Source of the DNA: Jaltomata sinuosa
Taxonomy: Eukaryota; Streptophyta; Magnoliopsida; Solanales; Solanaceae
NCBI GenBank assembly: GCA_003996215.1
Contig: QJPP01000836.1
Span: 704,027-768,026, forward strand
Direction: 5' to 3'
DNA: 64,000 nucleotides
Each line of letters begins with the position of its first letter. Within the stretch, counting starts at the first letter, position 1. The notes beneath the pieces are model-generated. The model searched no databases. It was given only the letters and a program-made list of their open reading frames with translations, and was not told the DNA's origin. Made by a program: the position numbers and the translations under genes. This document shows, piece after piece, positions 1 to 11,692 of this stretch.

Positions 1-1565
1 GAAAAAACCTTAGTTCTATTTAAATAAGTTATGGTCTGATTGTTTTACTTAAGATTAAATCCCTGTTCCTTCAATTCTAAAATAGTTCAAGCTTGGTTAT
101 CGCTGGAGCTTAACCATGTGTGAATCCACGTTTGAGTTTGTATGTTTCTTTGTATGCGAGGTGTTAGTCAAAAGTCAGATGTTTGAATTCCTAAATTTAC
201 TATCAATTTGTTAATAATGGCCAAACTTTGGAAATGAATGGTTTATCTACATGTTCAGTTTCAATTATTATTATCACTTTTTTTTCTTTTTCTGAAATCT
301 GGCATTAATATTGTTGTTTGTCACTGATTCCTTTTCTCCCCTTTCTTGGCATATTTGAATGAGTCCACGAGGACTCCATAACCTTGCATTATCCGAGTCG
401 AGGGTCGCATAGCAATCTATTCCTTGGTCAGCCTTCAACACAGAAGATACAAAGATTATGTTCTTGGGCCAGAGCCCAAGCAAATTGCAGCAGAACCATG
501 GGCTAAAATCCATAAAGTCAAAGTCCAAATCAGGACAATCAACAGATGGGTCGGAAAGCCCAATTCTTCCCTTATCGCTTTATTTGTATTTAATTTACGT
601 TAAATATTTGTATTAACTAACTTAATTAATCTAAATAGATCCCCTAAAGTATTAATATTTTAAATTTTATCTTTATTTAACTTTTGCAATTTATTTGTTC
701 AAAACCTTATCACTTAATTTAGCTTGATTATAAATGAGAGAAAAGATGGACTTTGTGTTAGTTAGCTTAAAAATAAAAATTTTCAAATAGAACGTTTTTC
801 CTTTTCTCATTCGTGTGTTATTAGTCTCATTTAGGCTCAATAATTTCTTGAATATCATAAGAAATATATTTTCATGTTAATCAATTTTTCAAGTTAGTTT
901 AAAAATCTCCTTGGTTATCAATTCTTTTAAGTTAATGCATCTTCTTTTTTTTGAAAATCTTTCACTCAAGAAGAGGCTTCTTTTTAAAATTATTTTCTCT
1001 TATGATCATTGTTCTTCAAATAACCATTGTTTTAAATAAATTTGCAACTTTATTTATTTTTCACTCTTAATCGGAAAAGATAAGAGTTGTTCAAACTTTT
1101 CTTCGAAAAATAGTGTTTTCTTTTCTAGTAATTTTTCTATCTCCTTTAACTTGATAAAAATGAATTACGTCTTTTATTTGAAATCATACCATTTTTTTAT
1201 GTCTTTTAACGTTTTTCATTATCCCAACTCTTTCGAAAATCAATCACTTTTCTTTATTTAAGTTAGTCAAAATTATTTTGGTCAACCATTTTTTACGGAC
1301 GTTCTTAAGTGTCTTAAAATCCTTCTTAAGACGTTACTTGAACCCTTATCCATTTTCTCAAATTTTAAAGATTTGTTTCTGTCTTTTAAGTCTTTGAAAT
1401 TCTGTTAAGTTTTTCTTAATTTCTTTATAAAAATTAAGTGGCGACTCTGTTTTGTTTTAGAATTATTTTAAAATTTTCTTTAAGTTTTGAAATAGTTTTT
1501 AAAGTGTCAAAACCATTTTATTTTCCTTTTTAAATAAATAATAAATTCTAAAAAGGGATAAAACA
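1..1565 (+). repeat. Partial 5' LTR of a Tat/Ogre-like Ty3/gypsy element
   Basis: AT-rich, non-coding sequence that ends in aaaaca directly before a primer-binding site of the type used by Tat/Ogre elements. The same downstream unit carries a Tat-type gag. The left end lies outside the window, so neither full LTR length nor a target duplication can be seen. The short minus-strand open frame at 274-528 has no recognisable domain and looks accidental. The LTR assignment is inferred from position and from the PBS. Confidence 0.5.
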
Positions 1566-1569
1566 GAAA

Positions 1570-1587
1570 TGGCGACTCTGCTGGGGA
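1570..1587 (+). other. Primer-binding site, Tat/Ogre type
   Basis: The 18-mer tggcgactctgctgggga follows the presumed LTR end by 4 bp. It is the PBS form I associate with Ogre/Tat elements (tRNA-Arg type) and differs from the initiator-Met form used by the other gypsy families here. A related string, gtggcgactctg, occurs about 130 bp upstream. Confidence 0.55.
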
Positions 1588-3066
1588 TTTATTTAGGTTC
1601 TAACTAAAAATTTAAACTATTTTTGACTAACTATTCAAAATGTTGTAATACTTAGTAAATTTTAATTATTATTTGCTTATGTGTTTATTTATCGCAAAAT
1701 ATATTATCATTGCATTTCATAGCACATTTTGCCACATGACATGCGATTTTATTTATATTTTAGGGAAGCTCACGATCCCGTGGCCTCTCACCATAAATAA
1801 CACTTTCTCAAAAATATGATAGTTTACGGGTACGTCATGTGTCCAATGACTATCGTATTTTCAACACAAGTTGTCCGCTTGGGACCCGGTCTATTTCAAA
1901 ACAAACCCACTCTAGACACCTAGCGTAGAGCTAAACCAAAATCCATTTTAGGCATTAACCTAGGACGACCCAATACCTAAGGGGTATTGAGCCCATTAAA
2001 AAAGACCACTTTGCGTCTATTGGCCACGAGTCAATAAAAGACAATCATCTCTTATATGTTTAATTGAAGGATGTGATGTCAAAATTGTATGGAACCATTG
2101 TCCCTCGGGGTTGGGAAATATTTAGTTTTGATGATCCCGAAAGGCATTTGGAATTTAAAGAAGTCCAAGGAGTTCACTGATGAAGAACTTCTCACGGCGA
2201 ATTAGTGTAGGATTGTACCCTTGCGTGGGACTAATATTTTATTGTACATCCCTTTTCCCTATTTTGTATCCCTATTCGATTTAATCAGTTTGTATGCAAT
2301 ATATTTTTTGGGGAATGGAACGTCTTACAAATGACATGCATCCTTCAATTTGTTAGGCCTACCTTTGGCATAAAAGACATATATGTATAGGATAATGCGC
2401 TTTAAATTATTTACATGTTATGTGATATAACTGCTTATGTGTGATTGCATGTTGCTCCAATTGAAGGTGAATTGATCAACTCCTAAAGTATTTTAGTGCC
2501 CATAGGCAGAAATATAAGCCCGCAAGACAAAACTTGACCAAATGATTCTTCGAGTTGTTCAAGTTTCTCAGAAAAATTCAAACCTCTTCAAAAGTCCTCA
2601 AAATCTTGTTCCATTTCTTTGGAAAGTTAGCTTACCATAATTCAAACAACGTGGACAGTCCTCTCGAGGCTCGACCTCTATCTTTGAAAAGTTTCATTTT
2701 TCCATTTTTTTTGCGAAAAGGTTGAAAATCTTGCCTTATTCACATCAACAACCATAAAAAGTTTAAGAGCAATAAGACAACCACCCTATCAAATCAACGG
2801 ACAAATTTCTATCCATTCGAGTCATTTCTACCAAAATTCATCCGTGGATTAATTTACCTTTAAGTAAAGTAACACTTATTTATTTACCTTCGGTCAAATA
2901 TCTTGCATTGTTTATCATAAACAGAATCTAACATGGTTATCTCTTGAGTTATTTTTCTCTTATCAGGTAGAAGTTAATAAACTGATATGTGTTGAAAAAT
3001 TAGTTGAACATCCTTATCACAAGTAGAATTCTTCCTTGACCATAGCTTGATAAAAAGAAAAGGAAA
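1588..3066 (+). other. Leader region of the Tat/Ogre-like element, no gene seen
   Basis: About 1.5 kb between the PBS and the gag remnant. No open frame with a recognisable domain is present on either strand. In Tat/Ogre elements this interval is untranslated leader or an extra ORF; here nothing can be supported. Confidence 0.4.
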
Positions 3067-4568
3067 ATGATTGACAACACTGAGGAGACTAGGTTGACAA
3101 ACGTAGCTATACCAGAACCAATTGCAATAAGATCAAAGTGCACTGATGGCTCAAATACGATAACAAATGGCTGAGATGAGGAAAGAAATACAACAAACAA
3201 ATAATTCACCAGGATTCCTAGTGAAATAAGTCCTCTGCCCCAGTTTCCTCCTCATAACTCTTCCAACGTGGAAAATCATCCAAACAACAAGCTATTTGCT
3301 TCTATTCCACAACCTCTCACGGATTCTTTCTCCACCAACCCACCTCAATTTGGCTCATCGTACCAAGTTCATACGGAGAATACTAACCAAAACAACAATC
3401 CAAATACATACAATCCACAAAATCTTGCTTCTAACTACCAAAATACTCCTCCAAATGCATACAATCCATAGAATCTCCCTTCTAACTAGCAGAATACCCC
3501 TCCAAATACTTTCAACTCTCAGAATGTCCCTCCTACTGTCATTCCAAATGCTAGCAACCCACAAAACTTTACTCCCACATACCAAAATGCCACTCCAAAT
3601 GTCCAGCACCCACCACCTATCCAAACTATGCCAACCGCTACTTTTTATGCCACTACACTCGAAACATATCCTACCTTCCCAGATAAATCCAAGCCTGACC
3701 ATTACGAGGGAAAGGAGAGGGAATTGAAAGTCGTGGATGATAGGCATGATAAGGATATGATGCTAATGAAAGAAGAGATTGCCAAAATCAAGGAATCACG
3801 GAGTTCTCCCGACAAAGAAAATTACAATTATGATAATCTTTGCATTTATCCAGATTTGAATTTGCCAGAAGGATTCAAAGTCCCAAAGTTTGAAACATTC
3901 AATGGTATTGGAAATCCCACAGTTCATTTGAGGAGTTATTGTGACCAAATAGTGCGAGCGGGAAAAAGAAGCACTACTAATGAGACTCTTCAGTCAGAGT
4001 CTAAGCGGCGAAGCACTAGAATGGTTTACTTCGCAAGATCTGAAAAAATAGTCTGGATGGAGTACTCTAGCCAAAGATTTTTCTGGAAGATTTGTCTACA
4101 ACGTGGAGGTTGTCCCAGATAGGTATTATTTAAATCGTATCAAGCAAGAATTTGATAAGCATTTTCATGAATATGCCTATCGGTGGAGAAAGGAGGCAGT
4201 AAGAGTCCAACCTCCTACGACCGAAGAAGAAATTGCCAGCGTATTTATGCATGCTCAAGAACCAAAATTCTATGAAAAGATGATATCAGCGGTCCATGCG
4301 AAGTTTGCTGATTTAGTCAAAATCGGTGAGACAGTCGAAGAAGGTTTTAGAACTGGAAAAATTGCCAGGGTCCCTACACAGCCAAAGACTCTAGGATTTC
4401 CAAGGAAGAAAAAAGAAGAGGTGTCTTCTGAATCCTTCAGCCCTGGCATGAAATCAAAGAAATCCTTTAAATCCAGCCCCAGAAAAACCTCACCATTAAA
4501 GAATTAACCCTCTATTTTTTATGTCCAACCAAACTACCAAGTACCACCCCCTAATCACCAAAACCAGT
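3067..4568 (+). pseudogene. Tat/Ogre-type gag, frameshifted and truncated
   Basis: Remnant of a retrotransposon capsid gene. The likely start is the ATG at 3067 (MIDNTEETRL...). The frame then shifts and passes an Asn/Pro/Gln-rich stretch with repeated YNPQN and QNTPPN motifs (about 3400-3600), broken by in-frame stops. From about 3840 the Tat-lineage capsid core is readable (PEGFKVPKFETFNG, then HLRSYCDQIV). A frameshift near 3990 moves the homology to another frame (VVPDRYYLNRIKQEF, FHEYAYRWRKEAVRVQPP), followed by FADLVKIGETVEEGF, which matches the end of the capsid domain. The reading continues as YVQPNYQVPPPNHQNQ until it is cut at 4568 by the family A LTR. Non-functional. Lineage comes from motif memory, not a search. 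Confidence 0.7.
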
Positions 4569-7535
4569 TGTAATGACCCTCCAGGTCATTTTTTGTTTTC
4601 TGTGCTTTTCCTGTATTTCGAGCTTTCCCTCAGTGGCTACAGGTCGTTTATGACCTATCGGGACTGACGGTTCGGTGCCCAGGCTGTCTGTTAGGTCGTT
4701 ATGGCCTTTTTTCTGTTTTAACACTTAAAGTTGGTAAATCTTTGACTTTGGTCAACATTCTTAGAAAACGCACTCAGAATCAAATTCTGACAGTTCCGTT
4801 AACTTTGGAACATGGATTTTGGTCTAGTGGGACCATTGGTTTGGATCTGAGTGCTTTCAGTTTGGTTTTGTGTGGCTTTGTGTCAGTTTTGCTGGTAGGG
4901 TTGACTTTGGTCAACATTCGAAGAAGACGGCCTCGGATGGAAATTCCATTAGTGATGTTATCTTCGGAATGTCAACTTTGGACTGGAGGGACCTTTGGTT
5001 TGGGTCTTGAGGCTTCCGGAATTATTTTTAGGTTTTGAGTTTCGAGTTAGTTATGGACGTCATCCCCACTTTTCATTAAAATGATCTTCATTGGGAGTTT
5101 CGTTAATTCCATAGAGTCCGGAATGCCATTTCTGGCAGGTTAGCATGGTTGGTTTGTGTTCATGGGGTTTCGAATGAATCTCGAGGGTCTATCAGAAGAT
5201 TTTTGGACTTGAGGAAATTGCTGGTTGCTGTATTAAGTAGCAGACCCTTTTGCTCTTCGCGATCGCGAGGATCCCATCGCGTTCATGATGGTTTGGTTTC
5301 TTGACCATTGTATTTGCGAAGGGTTTTCATCGCGTTCGTGATGTAGCCAGCTGGGATCCGGCCTTGCTTCCTCTTCGCGAACGCGGCCGGGGTCATCGCG
5401 ATCGCTATGGTTGGGCCAACTGTTCCTCGCGAACGCGGGGGTCCTATTGCGATTGCGATAAAGGACCCTTGGCAGTTATATAAAGTTTCCACTTTGTTTT
5501 CTCTTTCAAAAATTTGAGAAACACCGTAGCTGAGCTCCCAAGCTCCATTCTCCAGCTCCCTTACTTCAGCATCCTTCGTCTGGTAAGTTCCCTCGTCACC
5601 CCACTCCTCCTTTCGTGTTTATTCTCGTATTTTCCCCACTTAAACTCCCTTGTTGTTAATTCCTAAAGTTGGGGTTATCCTTGTTGAAGGCTGATTTTTG
5701 GGGACTGCATGCTCTCAAATTCGTGAAATTCCTCTCAGTGACGTGTTCCTCTTATCGAGGTTGGTTTCCGCCTTTAAATTCTGAGCTTTTATGTTTTAAT
5801 TTCGTGAATTAGTAACACTTCGAGGCTATTTTGGGCCCTGAATCGAGCTTCGTTCGCGCCCAAACTTTAGGCATGGGTTTATTAACCCACCGTGAGCATA
5901 ATTGTGAATTTATTTTTTGTTTCATGCACGGGCCCCGAGGGTCACTTTTTCTACCCAATTTATGACCCATTTTTGTATATAGTAATATGGGTGTCATTCT
6001 TCTCATCTTGACACCTAGTTTATGTTCTTGATAGTGTGGTATCTTTCTGAGTAGTTCGAAAGGGAAAGGCATACGAGTGACGGTTCGTGCTTGCAGTTCG
6101 ACCCTGAGGTAGGTCACGGTTTACCCTTTTGGACTGAGTTAGTTAGATAATGTATATATGTATATTACTGGAATTCTAGGATGGATTTTTAATAGACTTT
6201 AGGCTTGAATCCTGTATATCATGTTAATTGGCCATTTTGGATCTTTAGCCTAGCATTGTTTGTTATCCTTAGCCTAGGAGCTTGTTTCTTCTGTGTGACT
6301 AGTACAGAATCCTTAGCGTGGTTTTAGGAGGCTTTAGAGGTAGAATAGTATTTTTCTGTGGTTTTCACTTTTATTTCTACTTTACCGCTTTGTTCTATCA
6401 TTGTGCGTAACTATGGGCCCGAGGCCATGGCTAGTATTTGGGCGGAGATCCAGGTTAGTTTATCTTGGTTTGGAGGGTATTCTTGCCCTGTTTGATCTGA
6501 TGGCGTGGTTTTTCCTCTGTTTGTGAACATTCATACTCACATCGCATGGCATATCATTGGTACATCATGGATGGTTTTTCAAAGGTTTTTTGTTTGAAAC
6601 GAGACTTTACTACGATTGTGGAGATTTTTGGACTTGAATAAAAAATTACTTTGGATATTACTATGGGATTTTGGAAAGAAAAGGAGAACTACTATTTTAT
6701 GCATATATTTATAGTTCAATGTGTTATTCTGGACCCTCGATGTGTTAGTCCAGATATTTTACTACTTCACATATATATGCATAGTCCGACGCGGTATTCT
6801 GGGCGCCCGATGTGGTATTCTGGGTTTATATTATCTTGCATTCACACATGCATCATCATGCACCGCATTACATTTGCTTTGGAACGTGGATTGACTTTGG
6901 TTGGCTTGGTGTTGTTTTCCTTTCTTTTGTTGGTTTATTGGCATGTCTCCGGCTTTATAACTAGATTTAGGTGGATCCTTGTATAGTTAGCTGCTTTCCT
7001 GTAATCTATTTATATGTATTATCTTTCTGCACTCGGTCAACCTATGATGCCTACTGAGTACCCGTTGTCCTGGTACTCATACTACACTCTGCATCTCTTT
7101 TTCTGATGCAGCACGTAGTACGAGCCACCCTCGCTGATCTCCTGTCCTTCAAGACCCGTTGTTGTTCGGATCGCGGTGAGCTCTCGGCGCTTTGGAGACT
7201 TTACATGCTTTCCATCTTTTACTTTCTGTCTATATTTGGTATTTTGGATAGACAACATCTGTTGTATAGCTACTCCTTACTTTAGTCGCTCTTGTACTAG
7301 TGACACCAGGTCCGGGTTGGTTCTCAAGTCTGTTTTATCTCGTTGGTCACTTTAGGGCCTTCTTTTGTATATTTTGTATGATGGTATGTATATATGCTAT
7401 TGGCCCAATCTTTTCGTCATATCTTCCGCTTTCTTTAGTTTAATTATTATTTATTGTCTTCCACATGTTTGGGTTAGGCTTGTCTACTTGGGGGATTATG
7501 TAGATGCCATCATGGCCCGATTTTGGGTCATAACA
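4569..7535 (+). repeat. Family A 5' LTR (Tekay/Del-like gypsy)
   Basis: The 2,967-bp LTR begins TGTAATGACCC inside the Tat gag and ends GGGTCATAACA, followed by a Met-tRNA-type PBS. A second, diverged copy lies at 17781-20618 and a fragment at 16308-16848. Landmarks are a cluster of tcgcgatcgcga-like palindromes (about 5250-5465) and repeated gcggtattctgg units (about 6720-6830). Open frames inside it (4742-5038, 5301-5483, 6651-6986, 7365-7619) show no domain and are treated as chance. The possible 5-bp target site on the left is ccagt; the right partner is lost. Confidence 0.85.
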
Positions 7536-7538
7536 GAG

Positions 7539-7550
7539 TGGTATCAGAGC
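7539..7550 (+). other. Primer-binding site of family A (initiator-Met tRNA type)
   Basis: tggtatcagagc, complementary to the 3' end of initiator methionine tRNA, starts 3 bp after the LTR end. This is the usual PBS of chromoviruses and supports the 5' LTR boundary. Confidence 0.85.
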
Positions 7551-7744
7551 TCTAGGTTTACCGGTCTTGCCAGTACAAGAGCAAAGTGTCAATTAGAGTC
7601 TCGTAGATCGGTACGATAACGTTCGTATCCAATCTATGAGAGGCTATAAGACATTCCCTAGGAAAGACTTCATTTTGTTTGATTCCTTATCGTGCTTACT
7701 TGATTTGGTCAACTTCTAAGTGTCTTTGTTTCACTCTTTCTCAG

Positions 7745-8860
7745 ATGGTTCGGACGAGTCCCCTGCACCTGCAGCACCTGCAGTTAGAGCCCCAGCTAGG
7801 GGATGAGGTAGAGGTTGACCCAGAGGTCGAGGTAGGGCACGGGCTGCGGCGCCAGCTCAGGCCAGGGCCAGATTACCCTTAACAGAGCTTGAGGTTATAG
7901 TGGATGACGTTCAGTATGAGCCAGAGCATGTGGGGCCATCCCAGCATCCGGTAGGTTTTGTAGCTACTCCAGTATTGTAGGACACCTTGGTTTGATTGTT
8001 GGGGTTTCTTGAGGGTATGACTCCACCAGTCTCTTCGCCGAGAACTCTGATTGGTTCTCAGGTTTGAGGTGAGGCTCAGACTTCAGCTCAGGCGGTAGCA
8101 CAGAGTTAAAGAGCGCAGCCTGTTGATGTGGCTCCTATATTTGAGGTACTATCGGTCCCTGCAGTTGCTCCCCCTCTTCCAGCCGTGCTAGTTATGTCTT
8201 TTGAGTAGCATAAGATGCTTGGTAGCTCTTGAGATTGGGTTCTCCGAGGTTTTCAGGTGCTTCTAGAGAGGATGCGCACGAGTTTCTGACTAGCTGCCAG
8301 GAAAGGTTACATAATTTGGGGTTATTTGAGTCTCATAGAGCCTATTACACCGCGTTTCAGCTAGATGGTCCAGCAAAATAGTGGTGGAGGTCATATGTTG
8401 CTTGTAGACCAGTCGGGTCACCTCTGCTTACTTGGAGTCAGTTCTCAACAGCCTTTCTGGAGAAGTATGTATCATGTAGTATGAGGGAGCATCTGATGGA
8501 TCAGTTTGCTGGGTTGGAGCTGGGCTCCATGAATGTGTTTGAGTACGAGGTTCAGTTCCATCAGTTATCCATACACGCCACTATGATTCTGCCCACCGAG
8601 CACGAGAGAGTACACTAGTTTGTTTAGGGTTTGACCTTGCACCTCTGCTTGGCCACAGAGGGTATGGTAGCATCAGATTAGACTTTTCTGGAGGTAGTTG
8701 ATCAAGACTCTACTATTGAGGGTGTACTTCGCGAGGCCTATGGGGGCAGCGATAAGAGGCCCCGTTATCAGGGTAGTTTCAGTGGTTCACAGGGTTGTGG
8801 TAGGGGCTACTATGGTAGAGGTCAGCACCAGCAGCGTTTTCAACTGAGCCGACCTGTTCT
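7745..8860 (+). pseudogene. Family A gag, decayed and truncated
   Basis: Capsid gene remnant of a Tekay-like chromovirus. The ATG at 7745 opens MVRT, the usual start of this gag type, followed by an Ala/Pro and Arg/Gly-rich segment. The capsid core is readable through several stops and frame changes: a match to the LDGPAKWWWRS-type region near 8365, then MNVFEYEVQFHQLSIHATMILPTEHERV near 8530-8615, and an RGYYGRGQHQQRF-like Gly/Arg-rich tail near 8800-8840. The sequence switches abruptly at about 8861 into the LTR of family C, so zinc knuckle, protease and RT are missing. Non-functional. The family B gag at 57079 is a close relative. Confidence 0.75.
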
Positions 8861-10997
8861 CCTCTAAATTTCACGAGTGGGTTTATAACTCTTCAACCTA
8901 TTCCACGACCCATTCTTCCACTCGTAATCCCTGAGGATCAGAGGATTCTTATATCTTAAAGTTGGAACCACGAGTCAACAGGATGGTCCGTCGTCCAGAA
9001 CCACAGACCGTAGAGTGACTCCTGGTGTTGAGTTCGAGTAGACCCCTAGAAGTGGCATTTGAAACAATGGATCATTTGATGGCTCGTCCTTTAGGATGAC
9101 GGACCGTGGACTGACTCGTGGTCTCTGAAGCCAACTTTTTCCAGCTTTTCCAAGTTTAAGTGCAGGGGTACTTTTGTAATTTCTCACTCTTTTAACTCCT
9201 ATACCAAGTCACTTTAAGCCTATTTAGGAGGGATTTTATTCCTACTTAGCCTAAGTTCTCTCCCATTCCTTCAATCAACTTCCAAAAGAACAAAAGGAGT
9301 TCCATCTTCTCAAGCTTCAAGTTAGGGTTTCAAGCTCCAAGTTCAAACCTCCTCTTCTTTTCAATTTCAAGTGGGTTAGCTTCAATCAAGGTATGTGAGT
9401 ATTCAATAAGGGATTCCTTCACCCTTATGCCAAAAACCCCAATCTTCTAAATTGAACTTATGGATTTCTAAACTAGGGTTCTTACCCAATTCTTATAGGA
9501 CCTTCTAAAATTGTTTCCTCATGATTCTTCTATGGATTCTAACTCTAAATTGCATGATTTTGCATGGGTTTTTATGAGTGGTTTCTTATTCATGATTTTA
9601 AGGCTAATCCTTATCTAATTTATGAAACTTGGATTCTTATCCAAATTGGGGAAAATTAATAGGCTTTATTTTAAAGTGTTAATTCATGAATTCTTATTCA
9701 TTACTTATGTTTTAATTGTGGTTACAAAATCCCATATGTTGATGATAAAATTTTAGCATGATCTCATTGATTTGCATATTTTCAAGCAAAATTGGCATGT
9801 TTAGATAACATGGCCTCTATTATCATGAAATTTTGTATGCCTAATTCTTCAAGCTATGAATTTAGAAAGAAAGGTATATTTTGAATTATGGCTATGCTAA
9901 GTTTTAAGACTTATGAATTGAAATTGCATGACATCAGATATGTCCCTATGTTTTATGAATGGTTTGGCATCTAGGTATGTCTACCTAAGCTATGAACAGA
10001 TTTGACATCAGATATGTCATTAGTTATAATCAGTTTTGGCATCAGATATGTCCCAGTATTATATGAGCTACAAGTATATTTTGAGAGTAGTATTGAGCAC
10101 CGAGTTGGATTGGGTGAGCGTACCCCATGTGTATCCCAGAACTACGTGCCCCCATAGGTTCTAAGTACCCTCTTTTGGGCATCAAATTTAGTGATCACGC
10201 CACAGTCATGCATCTATATCCTGGCAAGGTATATTGGGTCCTTTTGATGGGGCGTATACATCGGATTCCATGTTTCTCACATGGTCTATGTCGGTTAGAG
10301 AACCTCCCACAGAAATAGTTTCAAGTTTAAAAATGTATTGACTCCTTTCTTTCAGATTTCAGGCTTACTACTTATGATTATATTTTTAGCTTATGATATT
10401 ACATTGAGTCATTACATTACAGATTTTACTATTACCACATAATTTCAGCTTCAAGGATAATTTAAGCATGTTTTATCATAAATTATGCATGATCTCAGCT
10501 TTAAACATGCTTTCAAGTATATTTTTAGCATGACCTATGCATATCTCACATACTCGGTACATCCTATAGTACTGATGCATATCTTGCATTGCATCCTTTG
10601 AGGATACAGATTCAGGTGTTCCTTCTCATACCCGAGGCTAGAGCTTCCAGGCCACTTTCTGTCAGCTGTTGGGGAGTCCTCTTAGATCGAGGACTAGTTA
10701 TGTTCTTAGTCAGTGTTAGCTATTATATTTTTACGCACTTTGAGTTAGCTAGGGTCTTGTCATAGCAACTCTTTATGTCATGAGTAGAGGCTTTTCAGAC
10801 ATAGACAGCTTTCGAGTCCCTTTATGGATTTTGTACTCCTATTTGAATTGATTATCCATTTATGTGATTCTGGATTTATCTATTATGCTTCCGCTTATCT
10901 TTTGTTATTCTTGAGAATTCTTTGACCAAGGGTTAGCTCGGGGCACTTGTGATCCCAAGTCCCGTGTTACGTCTAAGGGGTAACCTCAGGGGATGAC
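8861..10997 (+). repeat. Family C 5' LTR, lacking its first ~600 bp
   Basis: Nearly identical over its length to 14324-16307, the second copy. It starts abruptly at 8861 (shared cctctaaatt) at a position equivalent to 14324, so the leading 600 bp seen at 13724-14323 are absent. It ends GATGACA just before a PBS. It contains ggaccgtggactgactcgtg-type motifs (about 8960-9130) and several catcagatatgtc units (about 9930-10050). Confidence 0.8.
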
Positions 10998-11002
10998 AAA
11001 CT

Positions 11003-11014
11003 TGGTATCAGAGC
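11003..11014 (+). other. Primer-binding site of family C
   Basis: tggtatcagagc, initiator-Met tRNA type, 5 bp after the LTR end at 10997. Confidence 0.8.
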
Positions 11015-11209
11015 CTTAGGTTTAAGAGTCCTAGGGTATCTGAAAGCCGCACTAAGTAGAGTCTCTTTCATGGGTGTGAAGCACGCCACACTGATGAGAG
11101 GGAGGCTACGAGGTGTTTTAGGAAAAGATTCACTTCTTCATGTTCACTATCATGCGATAGAGTTTGACTCTACTTACCCTTCTAATCCATTCCTTATGCA
11201 TTCCAGATA

Positions 11210-11692
11210 ATGTCTCCGCGAAGAAACCCCATGAGGAATGCTAATCCAACCACTCCAGATCATGAGATTATGAATGTTGAATTTCATGAAGCCATCTGTA
11301 TGTTGGCTCAAGCCATGACTATACAGTTCAATGAGAAAGAGAAACTAAAGAAGAGGAAAAGGAAGAACAAGAAAACCAGAACACGGAACTAATTGTCTTC
11401 TCAGCAGAGGTCATCCGGACCAACCCCATCTTCAGTTAGCACACCTGCCCTCGATTCTTAGTCTTGTCACCATAAGGCTCCGAAGACCTTGAGGTACCCT
11501 CGTTGTAATAGTTGTGGTAAGTTTTATTTAGGTGAGTGCCTTGGGGGCAAGGAGGGGTGTTTTAGGTGTGGTCAGTTAGGCCATAGGATCAGGAATTGCC
11601 CTTTATCTAAGCAGAGCAACTATGATGTTCAGCTCCAAAACCAATTCCTTTCATTGGGCCAGTTGGGTCATAGTATTCCTCCAGAAGTTTAA
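11210..11692 (+). pseudogene. Family C gag remnant with CCHC zinc knuckle
   Basis: An ATG at 11210 opens MSPRRNPMRNANPTTPDHE, a gag-like start, and continues to a Lys/Arg-rich end and stop at 11392. A second open stretch (11489-11692) holds a CCHC zinc knuckle: CFRCGQLGHRIRNC has the full C-x2-C-x4-H-x4-C spacing, preceded by a CNSCGK half-motif. The bulk of the capsid domain expected between them is missing, so this is an internally deleted gag. The zinc knuckle would bind retrotransposon RNA in an intact element. Non-functional as it stands. Confidence 0.65.

Noticed and set aside
274..528. An 84-codon minus-strand open frame ending in poly-Lys
   Set aside because: Falls in LTR-like sequence with no family match.
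5809..6117. A 102-codon minus-strand open frame
   Set aside because: Inside the family A LTR; no domain, and LTRs of this type are non-coding.
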